The notes under the pieces: generated by a model
The model's database searches: none
Told to the model about the DNA's origin: nothing
Seen by the model: only the letters and a program-made list of their open reading frames with translations
Shown: positions 25,001-36,800 of the stretch, piece by piece
How positions within the stretch are numbered: position 1 is the first letter of the stretch
Layout: each line of letters begins with the position of its first letter
NCBI GenBank assembly: GCA_036898135.1
Contig: CM072525.1
Location: forward strand, 27,809,943-27,873,942
Length of the DNA: 64,000 bases
DNA from: Oncomelania hupensis
Lineage: Eukaryota > Mollusca > Gastropoda > Littorinimorpha > Pomatiopsidae
Reading direction: 5' to 3'
Program-made: the position numbers and the translations under genes

Positions 25001-27440
25001 TGGCACTACGTTGATCAGAACACCATCTCACATATATATAACATAAAATTCATAACACCCAGTGGTGTGGTCAAGTTACAGTCAACATTATACTGAACAT
25101 CTAGTACTGACAAACACTGTCAAATCAGATCAGATCGCCATTGTCAGATCATCATCCTACACTTCCATCATAAATCCTAAAAAGATTTGTAAAGACAAAT
25201 CAAAGTCCATAAATGTATGACTGGCTTTCGGTTTACACAAAAATAGATTTTAAAAAATCATCTCCAAGCAGCTCTAAACAGATCTATAATACAGGTTTGA
25301 AAGTTTGATGTTTAAGTGCCAAGCACCCCCAAATAGCCCTTGCAGATCTAATGCAATGTACCAAACAAACAAATAGAAATACAATTTGTAAAAATGTCAC
25401 AGACACATACCAATAAAACAACTGTGCATGAACTTTCACCGTGACAACACCACAATACCGTAACCACTGTGACTGCTAGTGGATTTCAAAAACCATAATG
25501 TAGGCATCTAGGGCTGATAATTCTTTTTTTTTTTTTTGTTGTTGTTGAATAGTTGAAGTGTTTAACTCAAGGAATCCTACGCACCTGCTTTCTCTGTAAA
25601 TATTCATCATAATAAATAACGGGGTTGCTAAAGCAAAAGCTTACATTTATTATATAGCGCTGATTCCTAAAATACGGCAATATGTTTTCATCAGCAAAAG
25701 ACACTTCACAGTATGGGGGAGTAAAATAGAAAATATAACAAACGTAGATTATACATAGCTGTATTAACAAAATAACAAGGTGCATTCCACAGCACGATTT
25801 TAACGCTTTAAATTGCAAACGAAGGTAGTTCTGTCAAATAAATTGTTAAAATAATAATAATATATATATATATATAGATATATTTTTTTTAAATCTAAGA
25901 TAAACAAACAAGGAACAAATGTAAGAAAAATAAATAAATATTATTCGAAAAAAATAAGTTTTTTACAGCAATAAATAAACTTTGCCTACTAAAATAAATA
26001 TATAAAAGAAACAGTGGTTTTCTTATTTTCATTAAATTAATGCTCCTACCTCATCCTACCTACTTTCTCCCTCCTCCACCTTCAAAAAAAAAAAAAAAAC
26101 AAAGGCTGCCAATTCCTGATCTTTCAATTCTTGTTTCTCTTAGGTCTATCACATGGACACTTAAACACCAGTTTTTCCCCTTTCACACTTATTTTTCAGT
26201 ATAATTTGCCTTCAGGCAGCTCTCAGACAAACTCCACTCCAGTCTCCACTCTACTGACGCCCCAAATTGCATTTCTCTTGTAAGTAATAATGTTCCGGTT
26301 GCACTGAGAAACAAAATCCACAAAATGTTTTTAATACAATGTTTGATGGGTCAATCTCTTTATTTTTTAGTTAAAATCTGAGTTTAATTGATAAATACTT
26401 AATGACATTGCTTCACAAATGGGAGTCTAACAGAACGAAAAAAAAAAAGAAGTCCAAATTGATAGCGTAAATTGTTTTTCTTTACAAATGGTAATTACAC
26501 AAGTCTTTCAAACTCATAATATATTGTAAAACAAGTAGATGTCTTAAAAAAAAAATTATTAAAAAAAAAAAGATTTTAAAAATGTGAATCGCTGAATGAC
26601 GTCCTCAAACTATTAAGTTATATAACAATATAGATATTGGTACTAGTTTGCATGGAAAAAAACAAGATAGGGGGCGGATAACTGGACTCAAATTGCTTAA
26701 TGCATTCAGTCAAAAATGGGAAGAGGCATTTTCTGGCATAAAGTTACACGATTGGGGCAAAGCAATATAGGATCCGGCAAGCTGAACAGATCTAGCCTGC
26801 TTGCTTCAACAAAACATGAAATCGTAAAATCATACTATTAATCCAACAATTTATTAATCGCGAGCAAAGATTTGCATGTTAGTTAAAAGAAAAGAATGTA
26901 ACCACGAGTAATGATTGGGTGTAATAAAAAAAAAACTACCACGCTTATATCACTAGAGTACGTACATTCATTGTAAAAACTGATATAAAGCAATGGACAA
27001 CATGTAGAAATAAATATGTTAACAGTTAACCTCAGGGTGACACCTACCTCAACGACATAAATTATCTTGCATGGGGGTTTATCATGGTTTTGCAAGAAGC
27101 AATTTCAAATTGATATTGTGTAACACAGCAAACTTTTTCTTTACATAAAAACATGTTTTATGTAAAATGCATGTTGTCTGACACCTATTTTGATCTTTAT
27201 TGTACCCAAAGGCACTTTTAGTGCCGGCAGAGATCCAATAATGGCATATGACCGGTGATGCAAACCTACTGAATTTCAAGTGGTTAAGTTCTGCTCTTAA
27301 ATGACCGAGATTGTAATGAAGGCTTGAGAGAAAATATTATTTGTTGATTTTAAACAATAGTAAATATTCTTACCCTTCATGCTGTTCATCATAACGTTTA
27401 CTCGGAATTTCTTGGAGTTTTGTTGGAAAGAATTGTTTTG
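19060..27440. other. Long A-rich, repeat-poor interval
   Basis: Over 8 kb with almost no recognisable transposon, in contrast to its surroundings. The + strand is A-rich with numerous A runs, ACA motifs and ATTTA-complement (TAAAT) words. All open frames are short and without similarity. Candidates are a very long U-rich 3' UTR on the - strand or ordinary intergenic DNA. A 20-bp direct repeat (CAGTTCTGGAGTTCTACCCA) occurs near 23282-23322. Confidence 0.4.
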
Positions 27441-27450
27441 GTGTCTCTTG

Positions 27451-27633
27451 GTGGCAGGGATAGCTCAGTGGTCAGAGCGCACGACTTGTGTGAGTGCGTC
27501 TTGGGCGACGTGGGTTCGAATCCTGACTTCAGCAAACTATTTTGTGATTGCTGGATATTACGGGCCAGCGCCTTGAGAAGCTCTCTGAGCTTGTAAGTGC
27601 GCTATATAAGAGAAATCTCTCTTTCTCTCTCTT
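27451..27633 (+). mobile_element. tRNA-derived SINE with L2-type tail
   Basis: The head has an A box (TAGCTCAGTGGTCAGAGCGC) and a B box (GGGTTCGAATCC) spaced like a tRNA. The 3' part is CCAGCGCCTTGAGAAGC then GTGCGCTATATAAG, the terminus also seen at the end of the L2-like LINE at 52605-54018. A TC-rich tail follows. TCTCTTG occurs on both sides and may be the target duplication. Confidence 0.8.
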
Positions 27634-28255
27634 GTGTATTGTCCGCCTGAAGAAGAAGCTTAGGTAGAACATTTATAATTATATTGTGTGGTTTTTGTCT
27701 TGTCTTTGTCCAAATTAGCATTCATTAGGTTTATGTACACATTTATTTCTTAGTACTGATCATTTGTTTGGGCTCCTCTGCTGTTTTGATAAATTTGTGT
27801 AAACTTCTATTCAGACTATTGGCACTGGTAGTCGAAAATTTAAACTGCAGTTGCTTTGAAATTATGTAAACAAGGTTGCAAAATGACTCAAATCAGGTTG
27901 CAATAGGGACAAAAAGAAAAGGTTCCACTAAAGGTTGTTCAACAATATTATCAGTTAGTGTGTGCAAAACAAAGGTATTAAAATGAACACTTTCTGTTCA
28001 ATAGAGGTAGGCATCGGCATTAACATAAGTACCCAAGCTTTCCAAAGAAATGTAAGAGTGTTGCACAACAAGGAAGTTCTTTTTTCTGTTTCTTTTGTTG
28101 TTGTTGTTGCAACATTTGCCAAATATTTTTTAAAATGCGTGTGATCAATTATCATTACACATTGATAGGAGACGACCATAAGTGAACAACATTCTAGCAA
28201 GAGTGAGGGAAAAAAAAGAAAGTGTGGAAAAAAAGGAAGATTCTTTTTTTTTTAT

Positions 28256-29197
28256 TCCTATCCTATCCTATCCTATCCCGTAACTCGGAGTTCGTAGGGG
28301 CACCACAGATGATCGTTTAACCAGCGTACTCCATCTTTCCCTGTCCTCAGCAAACCTGATTGTTTCGCTCAGTGTCAAACCAGTCCATTCTCGAATGTTG
28401 TCCTCCCACCTCTTTTTCGGTCTCCCTCTTCTTCTCCCTCCTTGCACTGTGCCTTGCAGGATGGTCTTTGCAAGACCTGATGATCTGGTGATGTGGCATA
28501 CCAGCGGAGTTTACGTTTTTTCACTACTGTGAGCAGGTCATCGTTTTGTCCAATGGCTTGTGTGATGGTCTGTCGGACTTCGTCGTTGGTGATGTGCTGG
28601 GTATAGGAAATGCCCAGAAGTCTTCTGTAGCACCTCATCTCCATGCTTTGTATTCTTCGTTGGAGATCTGCTGTGAGGGTCCATGTTTCGCAAGCATATA
28701 AGAAGATGGAGATGACAACGGAGCGCAGCAGTCTTACCTTGGAATGTAGACTGATGGTCCTGTCTTTCCAACTTGGCTTCAACCTCGCCAAGGCAGCAGT
28801 TGTTTGTGCGATCCTGGAAAGGACTTCCTGTCGGGACCCATTGTCTGATACAATGGCTCCTAAATATTTGAAGCTATGCACTGTGTTGAGGGATTGGCCT
28901 TGGACTTTGATGTCCGTGTTGATGCCAATGGTGTTATTGGTCATCACTTCTCTGCACTTATTTCTATTCCATAGGCTCTGGAGGTGGTGTCAAACCTCTG
29001 TACCAGCTGTTCACGTTCTTGTTCCTCTCCAGCCAATCCATCAATGTCATCTGCAAAACGAAGGTTGGAGATTGCTCTTCCCCCTATGCTGACTGTGCCT
29101 TCGTGATCTGCAATGGCATCTGACATGATGCGCTCTAGGAAGATGTTGAAGAGTGTTGGAGAGAGTAAGCATCCCTGACGCACACCGATTGTTGTTC
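28256..29197 (-). mobile_element. RTE-like LINE, 3' portion
   Basis: Two overlapping frames encode reverse transcriptase from MRQGCLLSPTLFNIFLERIM through LRFADDIDGLAGEEQE to ISAEK (29183-28944), and then the connecting region with FKYLGAIVSDNG, LLRSVVISIFLYACETW and KRKLRWY (28947-28375). One frame break lies at about 28945 and a second before 28375, after which the C terminus continues in another frame. The coding region runs into the tail, a GGATA repeat seen as TATCC at 28256-28277. The 5' break falls in the same polymerase block that is intact at 63780. Inactive copy. Confidence 0.85.
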
Positions 29198-29199
29198 TA

Positions 29200-32100
29200 A
29201 TAATGTATTTGCGGAATATTAGAAGAAAGAGCTCAAGATTGGATATTCAGTCGATAGAAATAGCATCTGTCAAGGATGAACCGAAACGTCTGACCCATCT
29301 CCAAAAGATACGCTCTGACTAGCCAAGGTTGATAAAATAAATTAATTAGTACTGAAGTTGTTGCACGATAAAATGTTAAGGTAAAAGTCATCTTTCTAGT
29401 ATTTATTTAAAAGACAATAAATGTTGCCAGCAGGGAAGTTAGTGTTTCTGGGCTGGGCAATATGCAACAAAGCTTTAACTGGGCAAAGCTGACAAAAGTC
29501 CATCCAGGTCATATGGATTGTTTTAGTGGGTTTTTTTCCCCACCTCAAAGAGCTGTTGAAGGTTATTACCAGAGATCCAGTATGCAAAATTAGGGTACCC
29601 ACTTGAGAACACTTTAGCTACGCACTGAAAACTTCTGCACTGACAGTTTCTATGGACCATAAAGCTACATGCACTGGATGAACAAAAGCCAACAAAATCA
29701 ATTTTTAAAAAACACAAATAAAATGGTTTAAATGGATTTTGGGACCGTAACAAAAATGTTAAATCCTAGCATTTATATCCTATTCTGCTTCAGCAAATGT
29801 GTAAATTGTGTGAAACTTTGGTCGTAATAATTTGTTCTCTTGGGGAAGTGAAAAACAGAGGCAGAAACAAGCTTAAGGCTAAGCCATCCAAATTGAAACA
29901 CAGGCTAGACAAAGTAGAATTAATAATATATGCAATAGACATGTGAGCAAATTCCAAGAACTTTGATATGGAATACCTTTTCTTTCTTGTAATCTTTTCT
30001 TTCCATTCCAGAATAAAATTACATAATACTAGTATGCAATGTGATTTAATAAACAATATTTTACAAGAAACATGGTTACTCTCTATAAGCCCACTTGGCA
30101 CTTATAATATATTTTACCTTCTCAGTCTTTTTTTCTTTCTTGAAAATAAACTCATTAAGATTTATATGCTTCACAATAATTTTTTTCTTCACAATATGCT
30201 TGTTTATATGCTTCACAGTTCACCAAGATTTTAAAAAAGAGGGAGGGGGGGGGGGGGGTAGGCTTGCATATTAATATATGCATCACTTTCTCATTTTTTC
30301 TGATAATAAAATAAAGAGTTTACTTCAAATACATCTTAAGTTCCTGTTATAAATGTGTATAATTCGTGTGACTGTCAACACCTTTTCGGCCTTTGCTATT
30401 CTTATAAAACAGCCATCTAGACAACACAGGTTGACAAATGACGATAATAATATTATATGATGCATAAGAAAATAACCGCTCAGCACTTAAAACAATTCGG
30501 TCATGCAAAGAAAAATTGTTCCAGTAAGCATTCAAATGACTAATCAATAGTTCAAAATAAAAATCTGGCCAATCATACAGTAAAACAATGTATCGACACC
30601 AATTAGAACTTCAACAGAGAGCATCAGTGAACTCTATTTCAATCCTCAAAAAGGGAAATGGTTTAGGAAATATTTCAAACAGAATCGCTTTTTGCAAATC
30701 AAATTTGACTAAAATAAAGTAAAAATCATTTCGGCACCAATTCCAACTTCAACAGAGAGCATCAGTGATCAGCGCTAATCTAGGACTTCCATAAAATAGT
30801 CCTAGAAAGTATTCCAATTAAAAAAGAATCATACACATGTCCTATGACGCATGTTTAGTAGATCAGATAGTGATGCCTAGAATCTGATCAAAACTATGAC
30901 TAGAAAACAAATTGGACACACAATACATGCAAAAAAGAACGACTCTCAAAACTTTGGACAGAGACAACTGGCCCATACATTTTAACGAGATCAGAGAGGA
31001 CATCGTTTTAAATTTAAGTTTGGTTTTCATTTCTCTACAGCAGAAGCAAACAAAATCGAAAATAATATTAATGCAAGGTTCAACAATACAACTGATAGGA
31101 CGTTTCTCATTTGAAATCAGACTCTAAAGACAATAGTTTCAGTTCAACAACAATCCTTGTAAAGATTGAAAATGAATGAAAATTATCTTCCGGGTATTTT
31201 CAGCACTGCATCAAGCTCAAAGTTTACTGTTAATAAATAAGTTTAAACTGTAACCAGGAAAAACACAAACACAATAAAATAAAATAAAAAGTCCGTAAAG
31301 TGTATACCATCCAGCAAATTAATAAATCGCACACACAAAAATGTGATACGTAATAACCAAATTAGCACTGCACATATATTATGTTCCAATAGTCGACCTA
31401 GGTGCAGATTTCCTGTACTGTCAAACTCTCCCAGAATAATCTCCCATCCAAATGTTATTTTAAAATGGGATTTTCTTTCATAAGAGCAAATCTTCTTAAA
31501 GCAACAGTTTTGTGGTTGCCAAAGTTTGATCATGATTTTTAATGTTATATTTCGTAATGTAAAAAAACAACAACAAAAGAAACACCACCCTATGGCAATT
31601 ATTTTAATTTCATTTTTGATTACTATAAATAGTACACATAAGGACATAATTGCAAAAAATGTTTCTTCACTGGCTTCTTGTCATTTGTTAAAAACAAAAT
31701 AACCTAAAACTGCACAAAGAAATATTACCAACATCAAACACGACTTTTGCTGCTCTGGAGACTTGTGGAAAAGGCTATACTAAAGACCTTTGTGGAAACA
31801 AAGCGAACAGCTCATTAAAAAAAAAAATCCTGTTTAATATTAACAGCAAGTTTAATATGGCAAGTATCCTTTATATAGGAAAAATTTGTCAACAAAACTC
31901 ACTGGAAAATAATATTCGCTGCAAGCTTCAACTGTTCTGTTCAAAAACGGTGGACAAAGCTTAATAAATAATACATTTAATTTGGTTGAAAATGGACAAT
32001 TGAGTCTATCAGACAGTGGTTGAAAATAAAAAAATAGCTAGCCATTCAAACGTATTTCCAGAAACTCAGATATATGTAGCTGAAAAAAAAAAACATTTTC

Positions 32101-33860
32101 AAAAGATTTCATTTTGTTTGAGAAGTTCTGCCTTAGTTTTATCCTACAGAACCAAAATGAAAATATGGTTCCTTTGACCATAAATCTGAACTCTCGGTTA
32201 AGCCACTATTCTAAATCTAAGATCCAGTGCCAAACGTGTTTTAGAAAATGATGAACCACAGCTACCGTGACCTTTGAGAGAGTGCAAATAGGAATGCTAT
32301 AAAGTCTGAGTATTATATACTATTAACTATAGCAGGGTTGTGCTAGGATTTTTCAGAACTGGTCCCATCATAGTCCACCTCATGCCTGGTAAATACGGAT
32401 CCCAAACGGTCCCAAGGCAAAACCAATCCCAGGGTAAAAACTCCCAGTAAAGGTGCCCTGTGTCAGATTTCATGGTATTTTACATTACCCATACATTTTG
32501 TGAACAATAACTAGTAAGAAGTATACTATAATTAGGCGCACAAATTATGAAAATTCATGATGTCAACACACACATACAGACAAAAAGCTCTTCTTAGTTT
32601 CTGCACCATATCGTTAGATATGGATAGTACGACCTTCCATACAAAATTGAGAAATCGGAGCCTGTGGTTTTAGAGGTAGACAACAGACATCATTGCCTAC
32701 AGTTCAGAACTGATTTAGCGCAAGGCATTCCTTTTTGTTCTAAGCCTCCATGCACAACTGGTACAGTCAGAAAAGAACTGGTCCCTTTTAGTTCTACCGG
32801 CAGATGAACCAAAAAAGCCTCCTATGTGAAGTGGTAATTTACCAGGAATTTTTGGTTACTGTGAACCCTGCAAATGTAATCAAAATCGGTCCAGTTGTTT
32901 TGGAGATAATGTTAAAAGGGTGTTTTTAATATAAAAATGAAATCTGGACTGCCGGAGCTGCAGTGACTGACTGACCGACTGCCACAAAATGATTCATCAA
33001 AACGAAACAAGTCTCAGTATGCCAAAACTCGCCAAACTCAACTATGCCGTTTTTTTTAAAGATACATACTAAAACACTTTAAAAAAAAAAATTTTGACCC
33101 CAGTGACCGTGACCTACTAGAGTAAATATTATCAATTATGGCATGGGAGTCTACGTCTGGCCGCAAACCCAAGTAATGTTCCTATGAATTTTGGTCAAAT
33201 TTCTTCAACGGTACTTGAGATACATGCAACAGGCGGACCCACCGATAGACAGGCATACATTTGATTTATTCTGAATCCAGACTATTTTAAAGTATTTCCA
33301 GAAATTATCAAAATCCCACATCAAAATTTTGAGATGCAACTAAAACATGTTTAGGAAATGAGATACGTCTAAAAAATGTCTCTAAAAATACAACAAGAGA
33401 AAAATTAACAATAGCAATTATTCCTGTGCAACAGCTACCACACTTTCCTTGCCATAACCCCCCCCCCCCCCCCTCCCCCCCAAAAAACAAACAAAAAAAA
33501 CAAAAACTTTGAACAACAAAAACATTATCCGTACATGTGTTACTGAGTCGGAAACAGATTCCTTCAGCATAACTACAACACGTAGACTTGAAGATTATGA
33601 AAATTAGCACATTACCTCTTAGCGTGAACTGATTCACTGGCGCTGGAGACAGTTAGCTGATCGTACTGCGCCTATGTTTGACTTTTGACGTTGCTAAAAG
33701 TAAAAATTAAGGTGATGAATCTTTGTTTCAAGGTGACTTTGACCTGCTGACAACCCTGAAGTGGTGACGTTGACTGCGACGACGGCTAGTTCAAAAAGTT
33801 CAGTGGACGCGGCATCAGAGAAACGCCAGAGGTCGGTGAGCGAGGCCCGGGTCCATACAG
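29200..33860. other. A-rich interval downstream of SMUG1
   Basis: No exon recognised. The stretch next to 33861 must include the SMUG1 3' UTR; TTTATT near 33263 would be a minus-strand AATAAA about 600 bases past the stop. The segment 32330-33260 contains phrases such as CGGTCCAGTTGTTTTGGAGA and GACTGACTGACCGACTG that look like an interspersed repeat of unknown type. A C homopolymer with A runs lies at 33458-33500. Confidence 0.4.
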
Positions 33861-36800
33861 TCAGGACTCGTCCAGTTTCATCCGTTTCTGGCTAGACCCT
33901 CCAGGGTCCCCCACTAGTTCATGAGTCCTCTTGTCACCCCCCATCATGTCCCCCACACCCATCACCATAGGTCCCCCCATTCCCACTGGTACCCCCGTGC
34001 TCTGCAGGACATGAGGTACTGCGTAGTGGCTGGGGTGGGGAGGGGCGTGTGGATGGTAGCCCATGTGGGGGTGGGTGGAGTGGTGGGAGTAGGGGTTACC
34101 TGGATAGCTGTGTGGAGGAAGAGACGGGTGAGGTTGCTGAGAAAGGTGCGGTGGCATGCCAGGATGGTGTGGCAGTGGTTGGTGTTGTTGCTGATGGGGA
34201 GGTGGTTGCTGCTGCTGCTGCGGCGGCGGAGGCTGATGCTGGGAGTGGTGTGGAGATTGATGTTGCTGTTGTTGTGCTGGCTGGCTGGGAGCTTGCTGGT
34301 TCTGGTTGTTGGTCTGCTGGGACTGACTGGGAGGAGGCTGCGGGTTTACGGCAATGATGTTGTAGACGCCAAACTCTCTCAACTGACCTTCAGCGATATC
34401 AGCCCAGCCTTTGTTAGCCGAGGGGTTAGCTGGGGACGGGTGCATCATGCAGTGGAGGTTGACGTTGTGAATGTTATGAGCGGTCAGCGCCTTCTGGGCG
34501 CAGGTGTAGGCATACTTGCCCACCGTGATGACATGATCCACTTTGAAGAGTGCCACAACGTCCAAAAATGTTTGGTCACACAAAGAGTCCAGCTGTCGCA
34601 ACACCTTGACCGGCATGTCTGAGGGGGCAACGTTTTTCCCTGTCTCCGTCATAAAGGCCAGGGGGCAGAGGTTGTGAATTGCGCACTTGTCGAAAAAGCT
34701 TTTAGCTGTTGGACACAACCGTCTGAACAACTCCCAGAATCGAGCCCCTGACACCTGCACACACACGCCAAACAACTTCAGCACATTTTCCTCTGCTGGA
34801 AAATTATGCCTTTCATTCTCTGCCTGTTTGACTACAACTAAATTTCATTTTCATCCATTCATTCAGTCCAGAATAATACTGAATGAATGCATACATTAGA
34901 TTCACCAAGTACAGCAAGACAAATTAGTACAGCAAGACAAATTGAAAGGCTTTACTGGCAAAGTGGCATACTATTAATACAAGTGTATGCTACAAATAAA
35001 CAAAAATATAATAAATTCTAATTTTTGTATGGCAGTGTTCACAGCATCTTCTCCAAGCACCTTTAGTTTACAAGCCTAGCATGTCTTCTTCTCAGTATGA
35101 ACTTGGAGTTGGTCTAATACAAGTGGACATTGGTCTGGACTACTATTACTAGTAGTACAGTGGAACCTCCGGTATCCGGCTCTCTGGTATACGACTCCCT
35201 CCGTTATGTGACCTGAAAACTTCTGACGGATTCACTTCCAATAATAAATGACCTCTGGTATGCGACAACCTCGTTTATGCGACCAGCGACCGTGTCTTAA
35301 GCCCTTTATACGACCGTCTTAGGGTAATTTAAAAGAGATATCAGTTAATTTGCTGTCTGTACCTTTCGTTTTTTCTCTCATATTAGTGTACGCCTGCTGT
35401 TGTCTGCTATTTCCGGTTCGCAAATAAGGGACATTACTCGCCTACACAGGCTGTCAAAATGGCGTCGCGCAAGAGGAACGTTTTGAGTTTGGCAGAGAGA
35501 ATGAAAGTGATTGAAAGAAGTGAAAATGGGGAGAGTTGTTTGTCTATTGCAAGAAGTTTAGACGTTGGGAAGACCCAAATTCAGCTCATCATAAAGGATA
35601 AGGAATCTGTGAAACTACGATGGGAGAGTGAAGAAAGTGGCAAAAATGGAAACATCGAAACTGAGAGCTTCTGCACTGACAGACTTGGATGAACGCGTCT
35701 GGCAGTGGTTCGACTGTTTTCTATTTTTGAAGTTGTGAATTAAAGACAAAGCTAAAAATGAAACATGTTTTACAGTTTCCTTTATCAGAGAATACATGCT
35801 GGTGAGTGTGAAAATTATGACTACATACCCCTCCGAGCCTGACCGCCCTTCCCCCCTCACCCCACCCCTTGTTTCCGGTATAAGACCACCTCTATTATAA
35901 GACCGTTTTTTCTCAGATTTTGGACGGTCGTATACCGGAGGTTCCACTGTATTACTAAGGGAGCCACCTTATGAAGCTGTCCTGAAAAAGGTCTCTAACA
36001 TTGCTATGTATGACTAAAAAAAGTTATGGGAAAGCTGTATATTGTTCCCTCACTTCTCTCTGATCTTTTTCACTCTGTAAGATTCTAAAGATAGTTGACA
36101 ACAGAACCATACTTCAAACTTCAAAAAAATGTTAATGTATTTAAATGATCTTTAATTAAACATCTTCAATCAAACTGAACCTTTATTTTAAAGAAATCGG
36201 GTAACACTAACAATATAACATAATACTACAGCTAATGTTATTCCCAAATTTTACAACAACCCAAGAATACGAACCTCTGATCTCTTGCACTCCATGCCCA
36301 TGACCGGCCTCTTGGGGTGCTCCAACACTGGTTTTGACACTTCTCCATCTATCTCCATCCAGTCTGTCACAATGTTGCATTCTCCAAAAGGCACCTGAAA
36401 TGTAACCAAGATTTTTTTGGAATAAACATAAGTTACATAATGCAAGATACCACATATCCACCCTCCAGATAACAAATTTAAATCAAGCTTGAAAGTTGAA
36501 TGAAGTAAAGTTCTCTAAGAAATTTAATTGAGTGTTTTTTTTTCTACTGTATGCCTACAGCCAAGATCCAAAGACAAAATTCTACATGTCTGAAGGAATG
36601 AGAACAGAAGGCAAGGGAACTAACAACCAAAATGTTCAACTTGACCACCGGGCCAGTGATTCTGCCAAACCAAACAACTAGAATGTTACAAACTTTCACA
36701 CATAATTAATAATGAAATTTGTCTGCACATGATGAAAGACAGTAAGTAATTAAGACAAAAGTATCGTCAGTTATGAAAAGGTGGAAAAAAAGGTCCATTG

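Noticed and set aside
27451..27525. A functional tRNA gene
   Set aside because: A and B boxes are good, but acceptor and anticodon arms do not pair and the sequence continues into a SINE body and tail.
33921..34622. 233-codon + strand ORF over the SMUG1 exon
   Set aside because: Antisense shadow of the conserved SMUG1 exon, produced by its Gln/His/Pro codons.
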